Positions 32,855 through 42,181 are shown, counted from the stretch's first letter. The stretch is 64,000 nucleotides of DNA from Flagellimonas taeanensis (GCF_003584105.1 NZ_QXFO01000028.1:124001-188000), one strand, 5' to 3'. Made by a program: numbers and translations. The notes: generated by a model from the letters alone, not told the origin.

Positions 32855-33742
32855 ATGGGAAAGAATACCTACACCGTTTCGGTGATCCAATTGAATTTGA
32901 ACAATACCCCCGAGAACAATTTGAAAAAATGCACGGATTGGGTCAGAAAAGCAGCCGCCAAAGGCGCTGAGATCATTTCGCTGCCCGAACTCTATAGCAG
33001 CCATTATTTCTGTCAGAGCGAGGACACGGAAAATTTTTCCCTTGCCGAACCTTTGTACAGCACCTCTTTCAATGCATTCAGTGCCTTGGCCAAGGAGTTG
33101 GGCGTGGTCATCATCGTGCCCTTTTTTGAAAAGCGGATGGCCGGGGTGTACCACAATAGCGCCTATATTATTGATGCTGATGGATCGGAAGCAGGATTGT
33201 ACCGAAAAATGCACATTCCGGACGACCCCCATTTTTATGAAAAATTCTATTTCACCCCAGGGGATTTGGGTTTTAAGACCATTCCCACCCAAAAAGGGAA
33301 AGTGGGGACGCTCATCTGTTGGGACCAATGGTATCCGGAAGCGGCCCGTTTGACGGCCCTCCAAGGTGCCGAAATCCTCTTCTACCCCACAGCCATAGGC
33401 TGGCATCCAAAAGAAAAAGAGGAGTTTGGGGAAAAACAACATGGTGCCTGGATGAACGTCATGAAGGGACATGCCGTGGCCAATGGGGTCTATGTGGCAG
33501 CGGCCAACCGGATCGGACTGGAAAAATACCTGCCCGGCACGGATGGGATTGAGTTTTGGGGTTCCTCCTTCATTTGTGGACCACAGGGCGAAATACTGGC
33601 CCAGGCCTCTCCGGACCAAGAAGAAATACTATTGGCCGAGGTCGATTTGAGCTTACAGGAAAACGTGCGTCAAAATTGGCCTTTCCTACGGGATAGACGA
33701 ATCGACATGTATGGGGCCATCACCAAAAGAGCTATTGACTAA
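32855..33742 (+). CDS. aguB: N-carbamoylputrescine amidase AguB
   Basis: A 295-residue nitrilase-superfamily enzyme hydrolysing N-carbamoylputrescine to putrescine. The catalytic triad is E45 (SLPELYSS), K118 (YRKMHIPDD) and C155 (LICWDQWYPE). The ATG at 32855 is preferred to a TTG two codons earlier. It overlaps the agmatine deiminase start by one base, and together the two convert agmatine to putrescine. Confidence 0.95.
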   Translation: MGKNTYTVSVIQLNLNNTPENNLKKCTDWVRKAAAKGAEIISLPELYSSHYFCQSEDTENFSLAEPLYSTSFNAFSALAKELGVVIIVPFFEKRMAGVYHNSAYIIDADGSEAGLYRKMHIPDDPHFYEKFYFTPGDLGFKTIPTQKGKVGTLICWDQWYPEAARLTALQGAEILFYPTAIGWHPKEKEEFGEKQHGAWMNVMKGHAVANGVYVAAANRIGLEKYLPGTDGIEFWGSSFICGPQGEILAQASPDQEEILLAEVDLSLQENVRQNWPFLRDRRIDMYGAITKRAID

Positions 33743-34782
33743 TGGCGGCAGCATCGTGGCGATTTCCCGCTGAATGGGAGAAACAACAGGGCATTTTACT
33801 GTGCTTTCCACACAATGGCAATGATTGGCCCGGTAAGTACGGAGCCATTCAATGGGCCTTTGTGGAGTTCATCAAGAAAGTGGCCACCTTTGAAGAGGTA
33901 TTACTCGTAGTGGCTTCGGAAAAGCTCAAGGACAAGGTCCACGAAATGCTCAAATTGGCACATGTGGACACCGATAGGGTATCTTTCATTGTCCACAAGA
34001 CCAACCGCAGTTGGATGAGGGACTCCGGCCCCATCATTGTAAAGAACGGAGCGCAACGAAAGGCATTGAACTTCAATTTCAATGGTTGGGCCAAATATTC
34101 CAATTACAAACTGGACAGACATGTCCCGCAGAAGGTATCCGACTTTTTGAACGTTCCTTTGGAACAGGTGACCTACAAAGGGAACCCCGTTGTGCTTGAA
34201 GGTGGGGCCATTGATGTGAATGGAAAAGGAACGCTGATCACTTCCGAAGAATGTCTTCTAGATCCCAAAATCCAAGTTAGAAACCAAGGATTTACCAAGG
34301 AGGATTACGAAACAATATTCAAAGAATATCTGGGGGTCACCAATACCATTTGGCTGGGAGATGGTATCAAAGGGGACGACACCCATGGACATATCGACGA
34401 TTTAGCTCGATTTGTGGACGCAGAAACCATTGTCACCGTTGTGGAATCGGACACATCCGACGCCAACTATGCACCACTTCAGGACAACCTTAGACGATTG
34501 GAAAATGCAGTCTTGGAAAATGGAAAGAAACCCAGATTGGTAACGCTTCCCATGCCCAAACGGATTGATTTCGAGGGAATAACGCTTCCAGCAAGCTATG
34601 CTAATTTCTTGATTTTGAACAAGGCCGTGCTGGTGCCCACTTTCAATGATGCTCGCGACCGCGACGCCTTGAACATTTTGACAAGTGTCTTTCCAGACCG
34701 GGAGGTCATCGGCATCAGTGCCATAGACCTTATATGGGGATTCGGGACCTTACATTGCTTGAGCCAGCAGATACCGGAATAA
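33742..34782 (+). CDS. aguA: Agmatine deiminase AguA
   Basis: 346 residues of the guanidino-group-modifying superfamily, converting agmatine to N-carbamoylputrescine. The N-terminus FPAEWEKQQGILLCFPHN, the SWMRDSGPI segment, LEGGAIDVNGKGTLIT, GDDTHGHIDDLARF and the catalytic C339 in GTLHCLSQQIPE all match. It is coupled to aguB, which supplies the next step. Confidence 0.95.
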   Translation: MAAASWRFPAEWEKQQGILLCFPHNGNDWPGKYGAIQWAFVEFIKKVATFEEVLLVVASEKLKDKVHEMLKLAHVDTDRVSFIVHKTNRSWMRDSGPIIVKNGAQRKALNFNFNGWAKYSNYKLDRHVPQKVSDFLNVPLEQVTYKGNPVVLEGGAIDVNGKGTLITSEECLLDPKIQVRNQGFTKEDYETIFKEYLGVTNTIWLGDGIKGDDTHGHIDDLARFVDAETIVTVVESDTSDANYAPLQDNLRRLENAVLENGKKPRLVTLPMPKRIDFEGITLPASYANFLILNKAVLVPTFNDARDRDALNILTSVFPDREVIGISAIDLIWGFGTLHCLSQQIPE

Positions 34783-34834
34783 TAAAACCAATTAAACCAG
34801 ATCAAAGAACAGGCATCAGTGGTGCATATGCTCT

Positions 34835-36073
34835 TTATCTTTTGCTTTTCTCCTCTATCCATTTGGCCAAGTACTTTGTACTGGTCAAAGTTTCATGGTG
34901 CAACAATCGTCCTATGAAATTTCGGTCACGGTGTTGGTTCAGCTGCTCCCCCACTTCATCGAAATGTATCTTTAGTTGGGGTCGAAGGGTTTCTTTTTGG
35001 TATAAGGTGTTGATCATTACGGTTCCATTGGTTTGGGCAGTGGTCCATTGCTCTCGGTGCTGATACAACTCCACCGCTGCTCTTGCAAAAGCGGACCAAT
35101 CATCCGTAACGGTTCCGTTCCAAGGTAGTCCTATGTGCATACCTTCCGAACCGATGGGGGTTGTGATGCTCGGAGTTCCGTGAATCATAGCGTCCAATAA
35201 TTTGCCTTTGATGCCGGCTCCAAACCGTAAAGGAGCCAAAAGCAGTCGATGCTTTTGGAGAACATTGCTCACATTTTCGGCCCAGCCCACCACATGAAAT
35301 CCTGTTTTGGGGTCGTGCAGCTCTCTGATATGTTGCGATAGGTAAGCACCATAAATGTAGAGATTGGCTTTGGGCAGTTCCTTTCGGATCAGTGGCCAGA
35401 TAGTGTTTTTCAACACGCTAATGGAATCCACATTGGGCGCATGTTTTCCGTTGCCAATGCAGACAAAATCGCTCCGCTCTTCAAAACTTGGCCATTGTTG
35501 AACAGTTTCCTGAGAAATGCGATCCACCAGAAAAGGTAGATGGAACAATAGGGCCTTGGGAATGGCCAGTTCCTGTTGCAGGAGATGCATTTCATAAGGG
35601 GAGATCATCAGGGTGATGTCACTCCGATAGATACTACTTGCCTCCCGAAGGGTCATCGGATGGTTTTTCCATTGGTCCAACGAGAACTCCCAACCTTTCT
35701 TCACAGCCTCTTCCCTAGCCTTTCGCAAGGAGTGAAGGTCTTCGGTGTTCAGTATACGTAGGGCCTTGGGTGCAAATTCAGCGACCCGCCAGCCAAACTG
35801 CTCTTCCACCATAAAGCGGTCAAAAATCACGGTATCTGGCCTCAGATTGACCAAAAAATCGTCAAAACTGGAATGGTTCAGTACAATGGCAGCCTCTGTA
35901 ATGCCCAAATCGTTCAGATCCAGGCTAAATTCGGTTTTTGCCGCAGTGGAGACAAAAGTGATCTCATACCCAAAGGAGATGAAAGTTTCCAGCAATTGCA
36001 GCATGCGGCAACCGGCCGCTGTGGTCTTCGGTTCTGGCCAAACATGGCCGATGACGAGAAGTTTTTTTGCCAT
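34835..36073 (-). CDS. Glycosyltransferase (GT4-like)
   Basis: A 412-residue GT-B-fold protein. The N-terminal half holds GHVWPEPKTTAAGCRMLQLLETF and a repeated DITLMISPYEM; the C-terminal nucleotide-sugar half has FVCIGNGKHAPNVDSI, LYIYGAYLSQHI, VVGWAENVSNVLQKHRLLLAPLRFGAGIKGKLLDAM and TTPIGSEGM, the typical E-x7-E-like region of GT4 enzymes. The acceptor and sugar are unknown. No other polysaccharide genes are next to it. Confidence 0.85.
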   Translation of the reverse strand: MAKKLLVIGHVWPEPKTTAAGCRMLQLLETFISFGYEITFVSTAAKTEFSLDLNDLGITEAAIVLNHSSFDDFLVNLRPDTVIFDRFMVEEQFGWRVAEFAPKALRILNTEDLHSLRKAREEAVKKGWEFSLDQWKNHPMTLREASSIYRSDITLMISPYEMHLLQQELAIPKALLFHLPFLVDRISQETVQQWPSFEERSDFVCIGNGKHAPNVDSISVLKNTIWPLIRKELPKANLYIYGAYLSQHIRELHDPKTGFHVVGWAENVSNVLQKHRLLLAPLRFGAGIKGKLLDAMIHGTPSITTPIGSEGMHIGLPWNGTVTDDWSAFARAAVELYQHREQWTTAQTNGTVMINTLYQKETLRPQLKIHFDEVGEQLNQHRDRNFIGRLLHHETLTSTKYLAKWIEEKSKR

Positions 36074-36185
36074 ACAAAGGACTTTCGCTACAATTCCAAA
36101 ATTTAAGTTGTCTTTGTTTGGACACGAATTGTACTCAATTCAAACAAATCCAAATAACCCAATAACAGAACAACCCAATGATTAC

Positions 36186-37835
36186 CTACATCCTTGCGGC
36201 AAATTTCTGGGAGATACTGGAACGCAGTTTCCGCTCATAGTCTTCCTCCAGCCACTCTTTGTAGTTTTTGGTGTTGTTCATGATGCAATAGGAGTACTGC
36301 TTTACCCGATAGGCGATCTCATCCTTGAGCTCTTTGGCCAACAATCGGGCATCGAACACATCTTCGCTGTTCTCCACACAGATCTGGGCATGTTGCTCTA
36401 TGCTACGCTCCAAAACCAATTTCGATTTTTTCCCTTCGGCAAATACTTTTTTATATTCTTCCTTGATGTCAAAGGTGATGTTGTCGGACTTGCTGAATTT
36501 TGCCCGAAGTTCATCGGGCATCTCATAAACAAAATCACGTTCAATGTCCTCATCGTTCTTGATGTTCTCCAGATAAAAATCAGGGAAATGGAAAATCTCC
36601 TGCCAGTCCACTGGCGAATCCCACGGTCCGAAGCGGGCAATGTTGTTTCCCATGTCCACCACATTGAACTCATCCTTGTCTGGCAATATCCTAGATCCCC
36701 TTCCGATCATCTGAAAATAGAGGGTGAGCGATCTTGTGGCCCGGTTCAGGATGATGGATTGCACCGTAGGTTCATCAAAGCCCGTGGTGAGGATGCTCAC
36801 CGAGGTCAGGATGGCATCCGGGGTTTCTGCGAACCAGTCCAAGATCTCCCGTCGCTCGTTTGCAGTGTTCTTGTTGTCCAGGTGACGGATATTGTACCCT
36901 GCCTTTTTGAAGGTTTCGTACACATACAAAGAGGTATTGATCCCATTGTTAAAGATCAATGTCTTGGTACCTTTTGCGATTTCCTCGTAAGCGGACAGCA
37001 GTTTGCCCAACATACTGTGGTTTCCATAGAATTCATCAGAGGATTTTACCGTGTAGTCCCCGTGAATGCCCAGTTTGAGGGTTTTGAGGCTCACATCATA
37101 ATTGTACAGTTTGGCCTTGGCCAAAAAGTTCTTTTCAATCAATGATTTTATGGACTCCCCAATGATCAAGTGCTTGTAATGGTCCTTCATGGGGAGCTTG
37201 ATGTTGGAGCTCAATGGTGTTGCGGTCACCCCGAGGATGGTAGATCCTTCGAAGTACTTGAACAGTTTCCGGAAGGAATTGTAGTGTGCTTCATCGATGA
37301 TGACGAGCCCAATATTGTCAATTTTCACCTTTTCCTCCTGCAGCCTGTTGTTCAGGGTCTCTACCATGGCCACAAAGCACATATAGTCCGCTTGGTCCTG
37401 GAGTTCCTTGACCTCGCTGTTGATGATCTTGTTCGCCACACCGAAACCGTGGAGCATTTGGGAGGTCTGTTTGCTCAGCTCTATCCTGTGGGTCAGCACC
37501 ATTACCTTTTTTCCGGTATTCTGGATGAACCTTCGGGTAATTTCGGAAAACACTACCGTTTTACCCCCGCCCGTGGGCAATTGGTACAGGATATTGGTCC
37601 CTTCCGGGAGTTCTTCCAAGTGCTTGAAGATCTTGCGCAGGTCTTCTTGCTGGTAATCGTACAGTGTTTTCGTGTTGACTTGTTTCTTTACCTCCAAAGG
37701 AAAATAGGTTATGATGGGTTCCAAATTAAAAAACCCTACAAAATTAGGGGTTTTTTGGGCTTCTGGGAAGATATGACCTTGCTTTTCTATCAAGATACTA
37801 TCAACAATTGGTTTTGAAAGGTGATTTTGCCCCAT
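36186..37835 (-). CDS. Superfamily 2 DEAD/DEAH-box helicase
   Basis: 549 residues from the ATG at 37835. Motif I is PTGGGKT, motif II DEAH (VIIDEAHYN), motif III TATP, and motif VI QMIGRGSR; LTHRIELSKQ and FNVVDMGNN resemble type I restriction R-subunit and RadD-like helicases. The first ~50 residues are not family-like and overlap a terminator-like hairpin (37727-37757). A TTG at 37724 or 37697 could be the real start, giving about 503-512 residues. It is divergent from the sigma-factor gene. The DNA or RNA substrate is unknown. Confidence 0.88.
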   Translation of the reverse strand: MGQNHLSKPIVDSILIEKQGHIFPEAQKTPNFVGFFNLEPIITYFPLEVKKQVNTKTLYDYQQEDLRKIFKHLEELPEGTNILYQLPTGGGKTVVFSEITRRFIQNTGKKVMVLTHRIELSKQTSQMLHGFGVANKIINSEVKELQDQADYMCFVAMVETLNNRLQEEKVKIDNIGLVIIDEAHYNSFRKLFKYFEGSTILGVTATPLSSNIKLPMKDHYKHLIIGESIKSLIEKNFLAKAKLYNYDVSLKTLKLGIHGDYTVKSSDEFYGNHSMLGKLLSAYEEIAKGTKTLIFNNGINTSLYVYETFKKAGYNIRHLDNKNTANERREILDWFAETPDAILTSVSILTTGFDEPTVQSIILNRATRSLTLYFQMIGRGSRILPDKDEFNVVDMGNNIARFGPWDSPVDWQEIFHFPDFYLENIKNDEDIERDFVYEMPDELRAKFSKSDNITFDIKEEYKKVFAEGKKSKLVLERSIEQHAQICVENSEDVFDARLLAKELKDEIAYRVKQYSYCIMNNTKNYKEWLEEDYERKLRSSISQKFAARM

Positions 37836-37943
37836 TCATCATTTTGGGTATAACATTTTGATAACAATAACATATACGGTTTGGAAAATAGGGCATAAAA
37901 ATGTATACTGTAAGCTTATAACACTAAGAAACCATATACAGGA

Positions 37944-38807
37944 ATGAGGCAGCTAAAAATCATCAAACAGGTCACCAACCGGGAATCCAAATCACTGGAC
38001 AAATACTTACAGGATATCAGTAAGATTGATTTGATAACTGCTCAGGAAGAGGTGGAACTCGCACAAAAAATCAGGGCCGGGGACCAATTGGCCTTGGAAA
38101 AGCTGACCAATGCAAACCTCCGTTTTGTGGTATCCGTGGCAAAGCAATACCAGAACCAAGGACTCAAGCTGCCCGATTTGATCAACGAGGGAAATGTGGG
38201 CCTGGTGAAAGCGGCCAAGCGGTTTGATGAGACCAGGGGCTTCAAGTTCATTTCGTATGCGGTTTGGTGGATTAGGCAGTCCATCCTTCAGGCCCTTGCA
38301 GAGCAATCAAGGGTGGTCCGACTTCCCCTGAACAAAATTGGCTCCATCAACAAGATCAAAAAAACCTTCTCCTATCTGGAACAGGCCCATGAACGGCCTC
38401 CATCCGCAGAGGAAATTGCCAAGGAACTGGACATGACCGTTACAGAGGTCCAACAATCCTTGAAAAATACAGGAAGGCACGTGTCCATGGATGCCCCTCT
38501 TAAGGAAGGGGAAACCTCCAACCTCTACGATGTGCTCAGGGCCGGGGATTCCCCAAAACCGGACAAAGGACTGATGCACCAGTCCCTAAACACGGAAATC
38601 AACCGAGCTTTGGATACCCTCTCCCCCCGCGAGGCCGATGTGGTCCGATTGTATTACGGCATCGGAAACCAGCCTTCCATGACGCTGGAGGAGATCGGGA
38701 TTACTTTTGACCTGACCCGAGAACGTGTGAGGCAGATACGGGAAAAGGCCATCCGGAAATTGAGGCATGCCTCCAAGAGCAAGATTTTAAAATCCTATTT
38801 GGGGTGA
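37944..38807 (+). CDS. Primary-type RNA polymerase sigma-70 factor (RpoD/SigA-like)
   Basis: A 287-residue sigma factor starting [22 protein letters not shown], as in Bacteroidota primary sigma. Region 1.2 is followed by region 2 ([35 protein letters not shown]), region 3 and region 4 ([29 protein letters not shown]). It differs from the very conserved flavobacterial RpoD at scattered positions (for example [23 protein letters not shown]), so it could be a second, group 2 paralogue. That can only be settled genome-wide. Confidence 0.9.
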   Translation: MRQLKIIKQVTNRESKSLDKYLQDISKIDLITAQEEVELAQKIRAGDQLALEKLTNANLRFVVSVAKQYQNQGLKLPDLINEGNVGLVKAAKRFDETRGFKFISYAVWWIRQSILQALAEQSRVVRLPLNKIGSINKIKKTFSYLEQAHERPPSAEEIAKELDMTVTEVQQSLKNTGRHVSMDAPLKEGETSNLYDVLRAGDSPKPDKGLMHQSLNTEINRALDTLSPREADVVRLYYGIGNQPSMTLEEIGITFDLTRERVRQIREKAIRKLRHASKSKILKSYLG

Positions 38808-38817
38808 CCATAAATAG

Positions 38818-38847
38818 AAAAGGGGATGCGAAATAGCATCCCCTTTT
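38818..38847 (+). terminator. Rho-independent terminator after the sigma-factor gene
   Basis: A 12-bp stem AAAAGGGGATGC / GCATCCCCTTTT with a 6-base loop. It is symmetrical enough to also serve the convergent small genes. Confidence 0.85.
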
Positions 38848-38867
38848 CCATGATATCACATAAACAC

Positions 38868-38969
38868 TTATGGGTGGCTCAATTGATTGATATCAGAATC
38901 AACGAGCATTTCGTTCAAATCCCTAATAAAGTTAATGTAGGCGGTGTTTTCTTGGTTGTAATTTTTCAT
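38868..38969 (-). CDS. Tiny peptide gene, 33 residues, paralogue of the next one
   Basis: It encodes MKNYNQENTAYINFIRDLNE then MLVDSDINQLSHP. The core YxxFxxDLNExL recurs in the neighbouring 32-residue ORF (38994-39092) with the same spacing, which argues that both are translated. No family is known to me. It is too short for most gene callers and lies between the sigma-factor terminator and a set of minus-strand genes. Confidence 0.45.
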   Translation of the reverse strand: MKNYNQENTAYINFIRDLNEMLVDSDINQLSHP

Positions 38970-38993
38970 AGATCAACATTTGGGGTTAGTCAA

Positions 38994-39092
38994 TTATAAA
39001 TAATCAAGTTCGGCAAGTTCATTGATGCTCAGGATTTCGTTGAGTTCTTGAAGGAATGCCAAGTATTCTTCTCCGTAGGTGTCGTATAACAT
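38994..39092 (-). CDS. Tiny peptide gene, 32 residues, paralogue of the previous one
   Basis: It encodes MLYDTYGEEYLAFLQELNEI then LSINELAELDYL. It shares YxxFxxELNExL with the ORF at 38868-38969, 25 bases away on the same strand. Both are acidic and amphipathic. A role as a small regulator or partner-binding helix is possible but unproven. The upstream gap to 39206 holds no other gene. Confidence 0.45.
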   Translation of the reverse strand: MLYDTYGEEYLAFLQELNEILSINELAELDYL

Positions 39093-39206
39093 CGCTGTCG
39101 TTGGTTTATGTTTGGGTCTTTGGTTATAACGTGAATCTAGCTCAAAGATTATGGTTCGACAACAAATTGTGGCGAAATACGGGACAATGGTTGTGAAATT
39201 CCATTT

Positions 39207-39560
39207 TCATTTTGTTTCCAAAATATCCAGTGCCACTTCAAAGTCAAGATCGGGATCTACCTTGCTGGGCCTGATGTTGAATTCGTCATAGATAAAGCAA
39301 AGGTTCATGGGCAGTCTTCTGCGCTCGCTCTCTGTGATCAATCCCAACTTGGACAAAAGGGCACATTTGACCTCAAAGGCCTTATTGCTTATTTTAGGGT
39401 CTTCATGGGTCTCCAGTTCGGTGAGGAACGGGATTTCCTTCTTGTCCCCCACTTCCAACATTTCGTCCATGAGCATCAATCGGCACTCCAGATCTTTGGT
39501 GTGTTGGAACAAAGGGTAGAAAACACTTTGCAAGTAGGTTGGAAGTCCGTTTTCTATCAT
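39207..39560 (-). CDS. Hypothetical helical protein, 117 residues
   Basis: No family is recognised. The sequence is helical and repeat-like (MIENGLPTYLQSVFYPLFQH, RLMLMDEMLEVGDKKEIPFL, AFEVKCALLSKLG), resembling a short HEAT-like array, with no signal peptide. It lies 12 bases after the pseudo-Hpt protein gene, so the two form an operon, and the tiny paralogous peptides lie downstream on the same strand. It may be an adaptor in a signalling pathway. Confidence 0.6.
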   Translation of the reverse strand: MIENGLPTYLQSVFYPLFQHTKDLECRLMLMDEMLEVGDKKEIPFLTELETHEDPKISNKAFEVKCALLSKLGLITESERRRLPMNLCFIYDEFNIRPSKVDPDLDFEVALDILETK

Positions 39561-39572
39561 GGTGTTTGGTTT

Positions 39573-40451
39573 TTAAATGGTTCTGAGCACCTGCATTTCG
39601 AAGTCCACTTGTTCCTCCACACTTGGGAATTCTGCCAAGAACTGATTGTATAGGAACGAAAGGTGTTTCATGTCCTTGTCCGTTCTGCAAAGGATAGCCA
39701 TTTGCTGGGCGGTTTCCAAAAGACCAAAGGTCTTCATCATCCGGAGGCTAGGAACCACTTTTTGACAAGCTAGGTCCAAGGATGCGTGGTCCTCATTCTT
39801 GATGTGTATATGTGCACCGCCAATGAACTCCAGTACATTTTGACGGAACATCCGCACCAATTCTTCCATAAGGTCCATTTGGCCCATGCACTCCTCCAAA
39901 ACAGATTTAAGGCTTATGCTATGGTTAGCTTCTGGTTCGAGGCTTTTTTCTATGGTCTGAAAATATGCTGGCATAGGGTTTCCTGTATTCTTCATGTTGC
40001 TTTCTTGGCTTTGGGCCAATGTCCTAAGTGCTTTTAACAGTTCCCGCTGCTCGTTGTTCAATGGGGTGTTTTCCAAAGCATCGATCAATTTCATAATGGT
40101 AGGCTGCTTTTGGGGTACTTTTTGTCGGTCCGCAGGGTTTCCTCCCAAGCCTTGAATGCCAGCTCTTTGGCAAATTTCTTCAAGCTGTTTGATTTCGCTC
40201 ACGCCAAAGACTTTGTCCTCTAGGCCATGTTTGAATATTTCAAAGGATTTTTTCAGTTCACCGGCCTCAACCGTGCCCAGTTCCTCATAAGAAAAAGAGC
40301 TCAATCCTATTTCCAGTTTTTCCAAGTATGAAAGCAGTTCTCGTGTTCCCAAAATTGTACGGGTAAAAAAGTTAATATTCCATACTAAAAATCTGGATAA
40401 AACCAAGGGATCACAATTTATTGTTCCGTAGGATTCGGATTTTGTTGTCAA
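39573..40451 (-). CDS. Hypothetical protein with a degenerate Hpt-like C-terminal domain
   Basis: 292 residues. About 185-285 resemble a histidine phosphotransfer helical bundle: MEELVRMFRQNVLEFI, then LACQKVVPSLRMMKTFGLL, where a true Hpt would have the phospho-His (pattern AHKxKPSLxxM). Here Q230 aligns with that His, so phosphotransfer should be lost. Residues 1-180 are mixed helical with a LNNEQRELLKALRTLAQSQ segment. The first 40 residues may be non-coding, and a downstream TTG start is possible. It is co-transcribed with a helical hypothetical gene. The Hpt reading is inference from pattern only. Confidence 0.6.
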   Translation of the reverse strand: MTTKSESYGTINCDPLVLSRFLVWNINFFTRTILGTRELLSYLEKLEIGLSSFSYEELGTVEAGELKKSFEIFKHGLEDKVFGVSEIKQLEEICQRAGIQGLGGNPADRQKVPQKQPTIMKLIDALENTPLNNEQRELLKALRTLAQSQESNMKNTGNPMPAYFQTIEKSLEPEANHSISLKSVLEECMGQMDLMEELVRMFRQNVLEFIGGAHIHIKNEDHASLDLACQKVVPSLRMMKTFGLLETAQQMAILCRTDKDMKHLSFLYNQFLAEFPSVEEQVDFEMQVLRTI

Positions 40452-40483
40452 ATTGCGTTATTTGTAGGTGTAAAAAACCGACC

Positions 40484-41767
40484 ATGAAACACTTTTATCT
40501 TTTCTGTAGCCTACTCCTATTCATTTCCTGTGGGGAAAAGCAATCCAAAAAAGTTGAAACCTTGGAAGAAAAAGCACAACGCATCCATGATTCCGTCATT
40601 ACCATTGACACGCATGATGATATCAACATCAACAATTTCACGGACAGTATCAACTACACTCAGCGACTGGACACCCAAGTGAATCTTCCCAAAATGGAGG
40701 AAGGCGGATTGGATGTGGCTTGGCTGATTGTTTATACAGGCCAGGATTCACTGAACGCCGAAGGCTATGCCAAGGCATCCGAAAATGCGATTTCCAAGTT
40801 TGAGGCCATCCACAGGCTGTGTGAGGAGATTGCCCCAGACCAAATAGAACTGGCCCTGAATTCTGCCGATGTGAGACGAATCGTTGCCGCCGGGAAAAAA
40901 GTGGCCATGATTGGGGTTGAAAATGCCTATCCGATTGGAGAGGATATGTCCAAATTTGAAGAATACCATAAACGAGGCGCACGTTATATTTCGTTGGCAC
41001 ACAACGGGCACAGCCAGTTCAGCGATTCCAACACCGGCGAGCAGGACAGCATTTGGCTGCACAATGGACTCAGTGAGCTGGGCAAGCAGGCGGTTGCCGA
41101 AATGAACCGATTGGGGATCATGATCGATATTTCCCATCCTTCCAAAGCGGCCATGCTACAGATGGTGGAGCTTTCCAAGGCCCCTATCATAGCTTCCCAC
41201 TCCTCTGCGCGGGCGTTGTGCGGGCATAGCCGAAACCTGGACGACGAACAGCTCTTGATGCTCAAGGAGAACGGAGGCGTGGTCCAAACAGTGGCCTTTA
41301 GTTCTTACCTGAACACGGAAAAACATGAGGCGCGTGCCGAATATATGAAGGGCGTGTACCAAAAAGTGGCCGATTCCCTTGGAATAGCATGGTACGAACG
41401 TTCGCAGTTTGCTTCGTTGACACCGGAACAGCGTCAGGTATTTTTTGACAATTATGGCAAAATACGGCAGATCGGAGAGGAACTGGCCCAAAAGGATCCG
41501 AACACTCCGCCAGCTGTAAATGTTTCCGACTTCGTGGACCATATCGACTACATCGTGAAGTTGATCGGGATAGACCATGTCGGTATCAGTTCCGATTTTG
41601 ACGGAGGTGGTGGTATTGAAGGCTGGTCAGATGCTTCGGAGACCTTCAACGTGACCTTGGAATTGGTGAAACGCGGCTATTCTGAAGAGGACATTGCCAA
41701 ATTATGGGGCGAAAACCTGTTGCGTGTTCTGGACGAAGTTCAGGCTGTGGCCAAGACCATCAACTAG
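40484..41767 (+). CDS. Membrane dipeptidase (family M19) lipoprotein
   Basis: 427 residues. The lipoprotein signal MKHFYLFCSLLLFISC (C16) fixes the start at 40484 rather than the longer frame. The renal-dipeptidase-type metal site includes IDTHDDI, the bridging Glu in IGVENAYPIG, SHSSARALCGHSRNLDDEQL and HVGISSDFDGG. It hydrolyses dipeptides, possibly D-amino-acid containing, in the periplasm. Confidence 0.93.
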   Translation: MKHFYLFCSLLLFISCGEKQSKKVETLEEKAQRIHDSVITIDTHDDININNFTDSINYTQRLDTQVNLPKMEEGGLDVAWLIVYTGQDSLNAEGYAKASENAISKFEAIHRLCEEIAPDQIELALNSADVRRIVAAGKKVAMIGVENAYPIGEDMSKFEEYHKRGARYISLAHNGHSQFSDSNTGEQDSIWLHNGLSELGKQAVAEMNRLGIMIDISHPSKAAMLQMVELSKAPIIASHSSARALCGHSRNLDDEQLLMLKENGGVVQTVAFSSYLNTEKHEARAEYMKGVYQKVADSLGIAWYERSQFASLTPEQRQVFFDNYGKIRQIGEELAQKDPNTPPAVNVSDFVDHIDYIVKLIGIDHVGISSDFDGGGGIEGWSDASETFNVTLELVKRGYSEEDIAKLWGENLLRVLDEVQAVAKTIN

Positions 41768-41770
41768 GGG

Positions 41771-42181
41771 TCAGGAATTTTCCTCCTTTTCCTTTTTGGC
41801 CAATCGGTCCTTTACGTACTCGATTTTGGTCTTGCCATGGGGCTTTGGGTTTCCCTTTTCATCGAGGTTCACCATGATGATGTTGTCCACGGTGACAATG
41901 CTTTCGTGCGTCATTTTGTTCCTGACCTCACAGTTCAGGGATATGGAAGTGATTCCGAATTTGATCACGTCGATGCCTATTTCAATGATATCGCCCTCCA
42001 CGGCGGTGCTCATAAAATTGATTTCGGACATATATTTGGTGACCACTTTCTTGTTTTCCAACTGAATGATGCTGTACAGGGCAGCTTCCTCATCTACCCA
42101 AGCCAGGACCCTACCGCCAAAAAGAGTTCCATTGGCGTTCAAATCTTCTGGTTTTACCCATTTCCTTGTATGAAATCGCAT
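41771..42181 (-). CDS. Acyl-CoA thioesterase (hotdog fold, YciA/BACH type)
   Basis: 136 residues. GTLFGGRVLAWVDEEAALYS carries the catalytic Asp/Glu helix of the hotdog thioesterases, followed by VVTKYMSEINFMSTAVEGDIIEI. A charged C-terminal tail (KDRLAKKEKEENS) is present. It hydrolyses acyl-CoA thioesters of unknown chain length in the cytoplasm. It is convergent with the dipeptidase gene, three bases apart. Confidence 0.9.
   Translation of the reverse strand: MRFHTRKWVKPEDLNANGTLFGGRVLAWVDEEAALYSIIQLENKKVVTKYMSEINFMSTAVEGDIIEIGIDVIKFGITSISLNCEVRNKMTHESIVTVDNIIMVNLDEKGNPKPHGKTKIEYVKDRLAKKEKEENS

Noticed and set aside
35745..37145. 466-codon open frame on the + strand
   Set aside because: It is antisense to the glycosyltransferase and helicase genes and crosses the gap between them; no recognisable domain.
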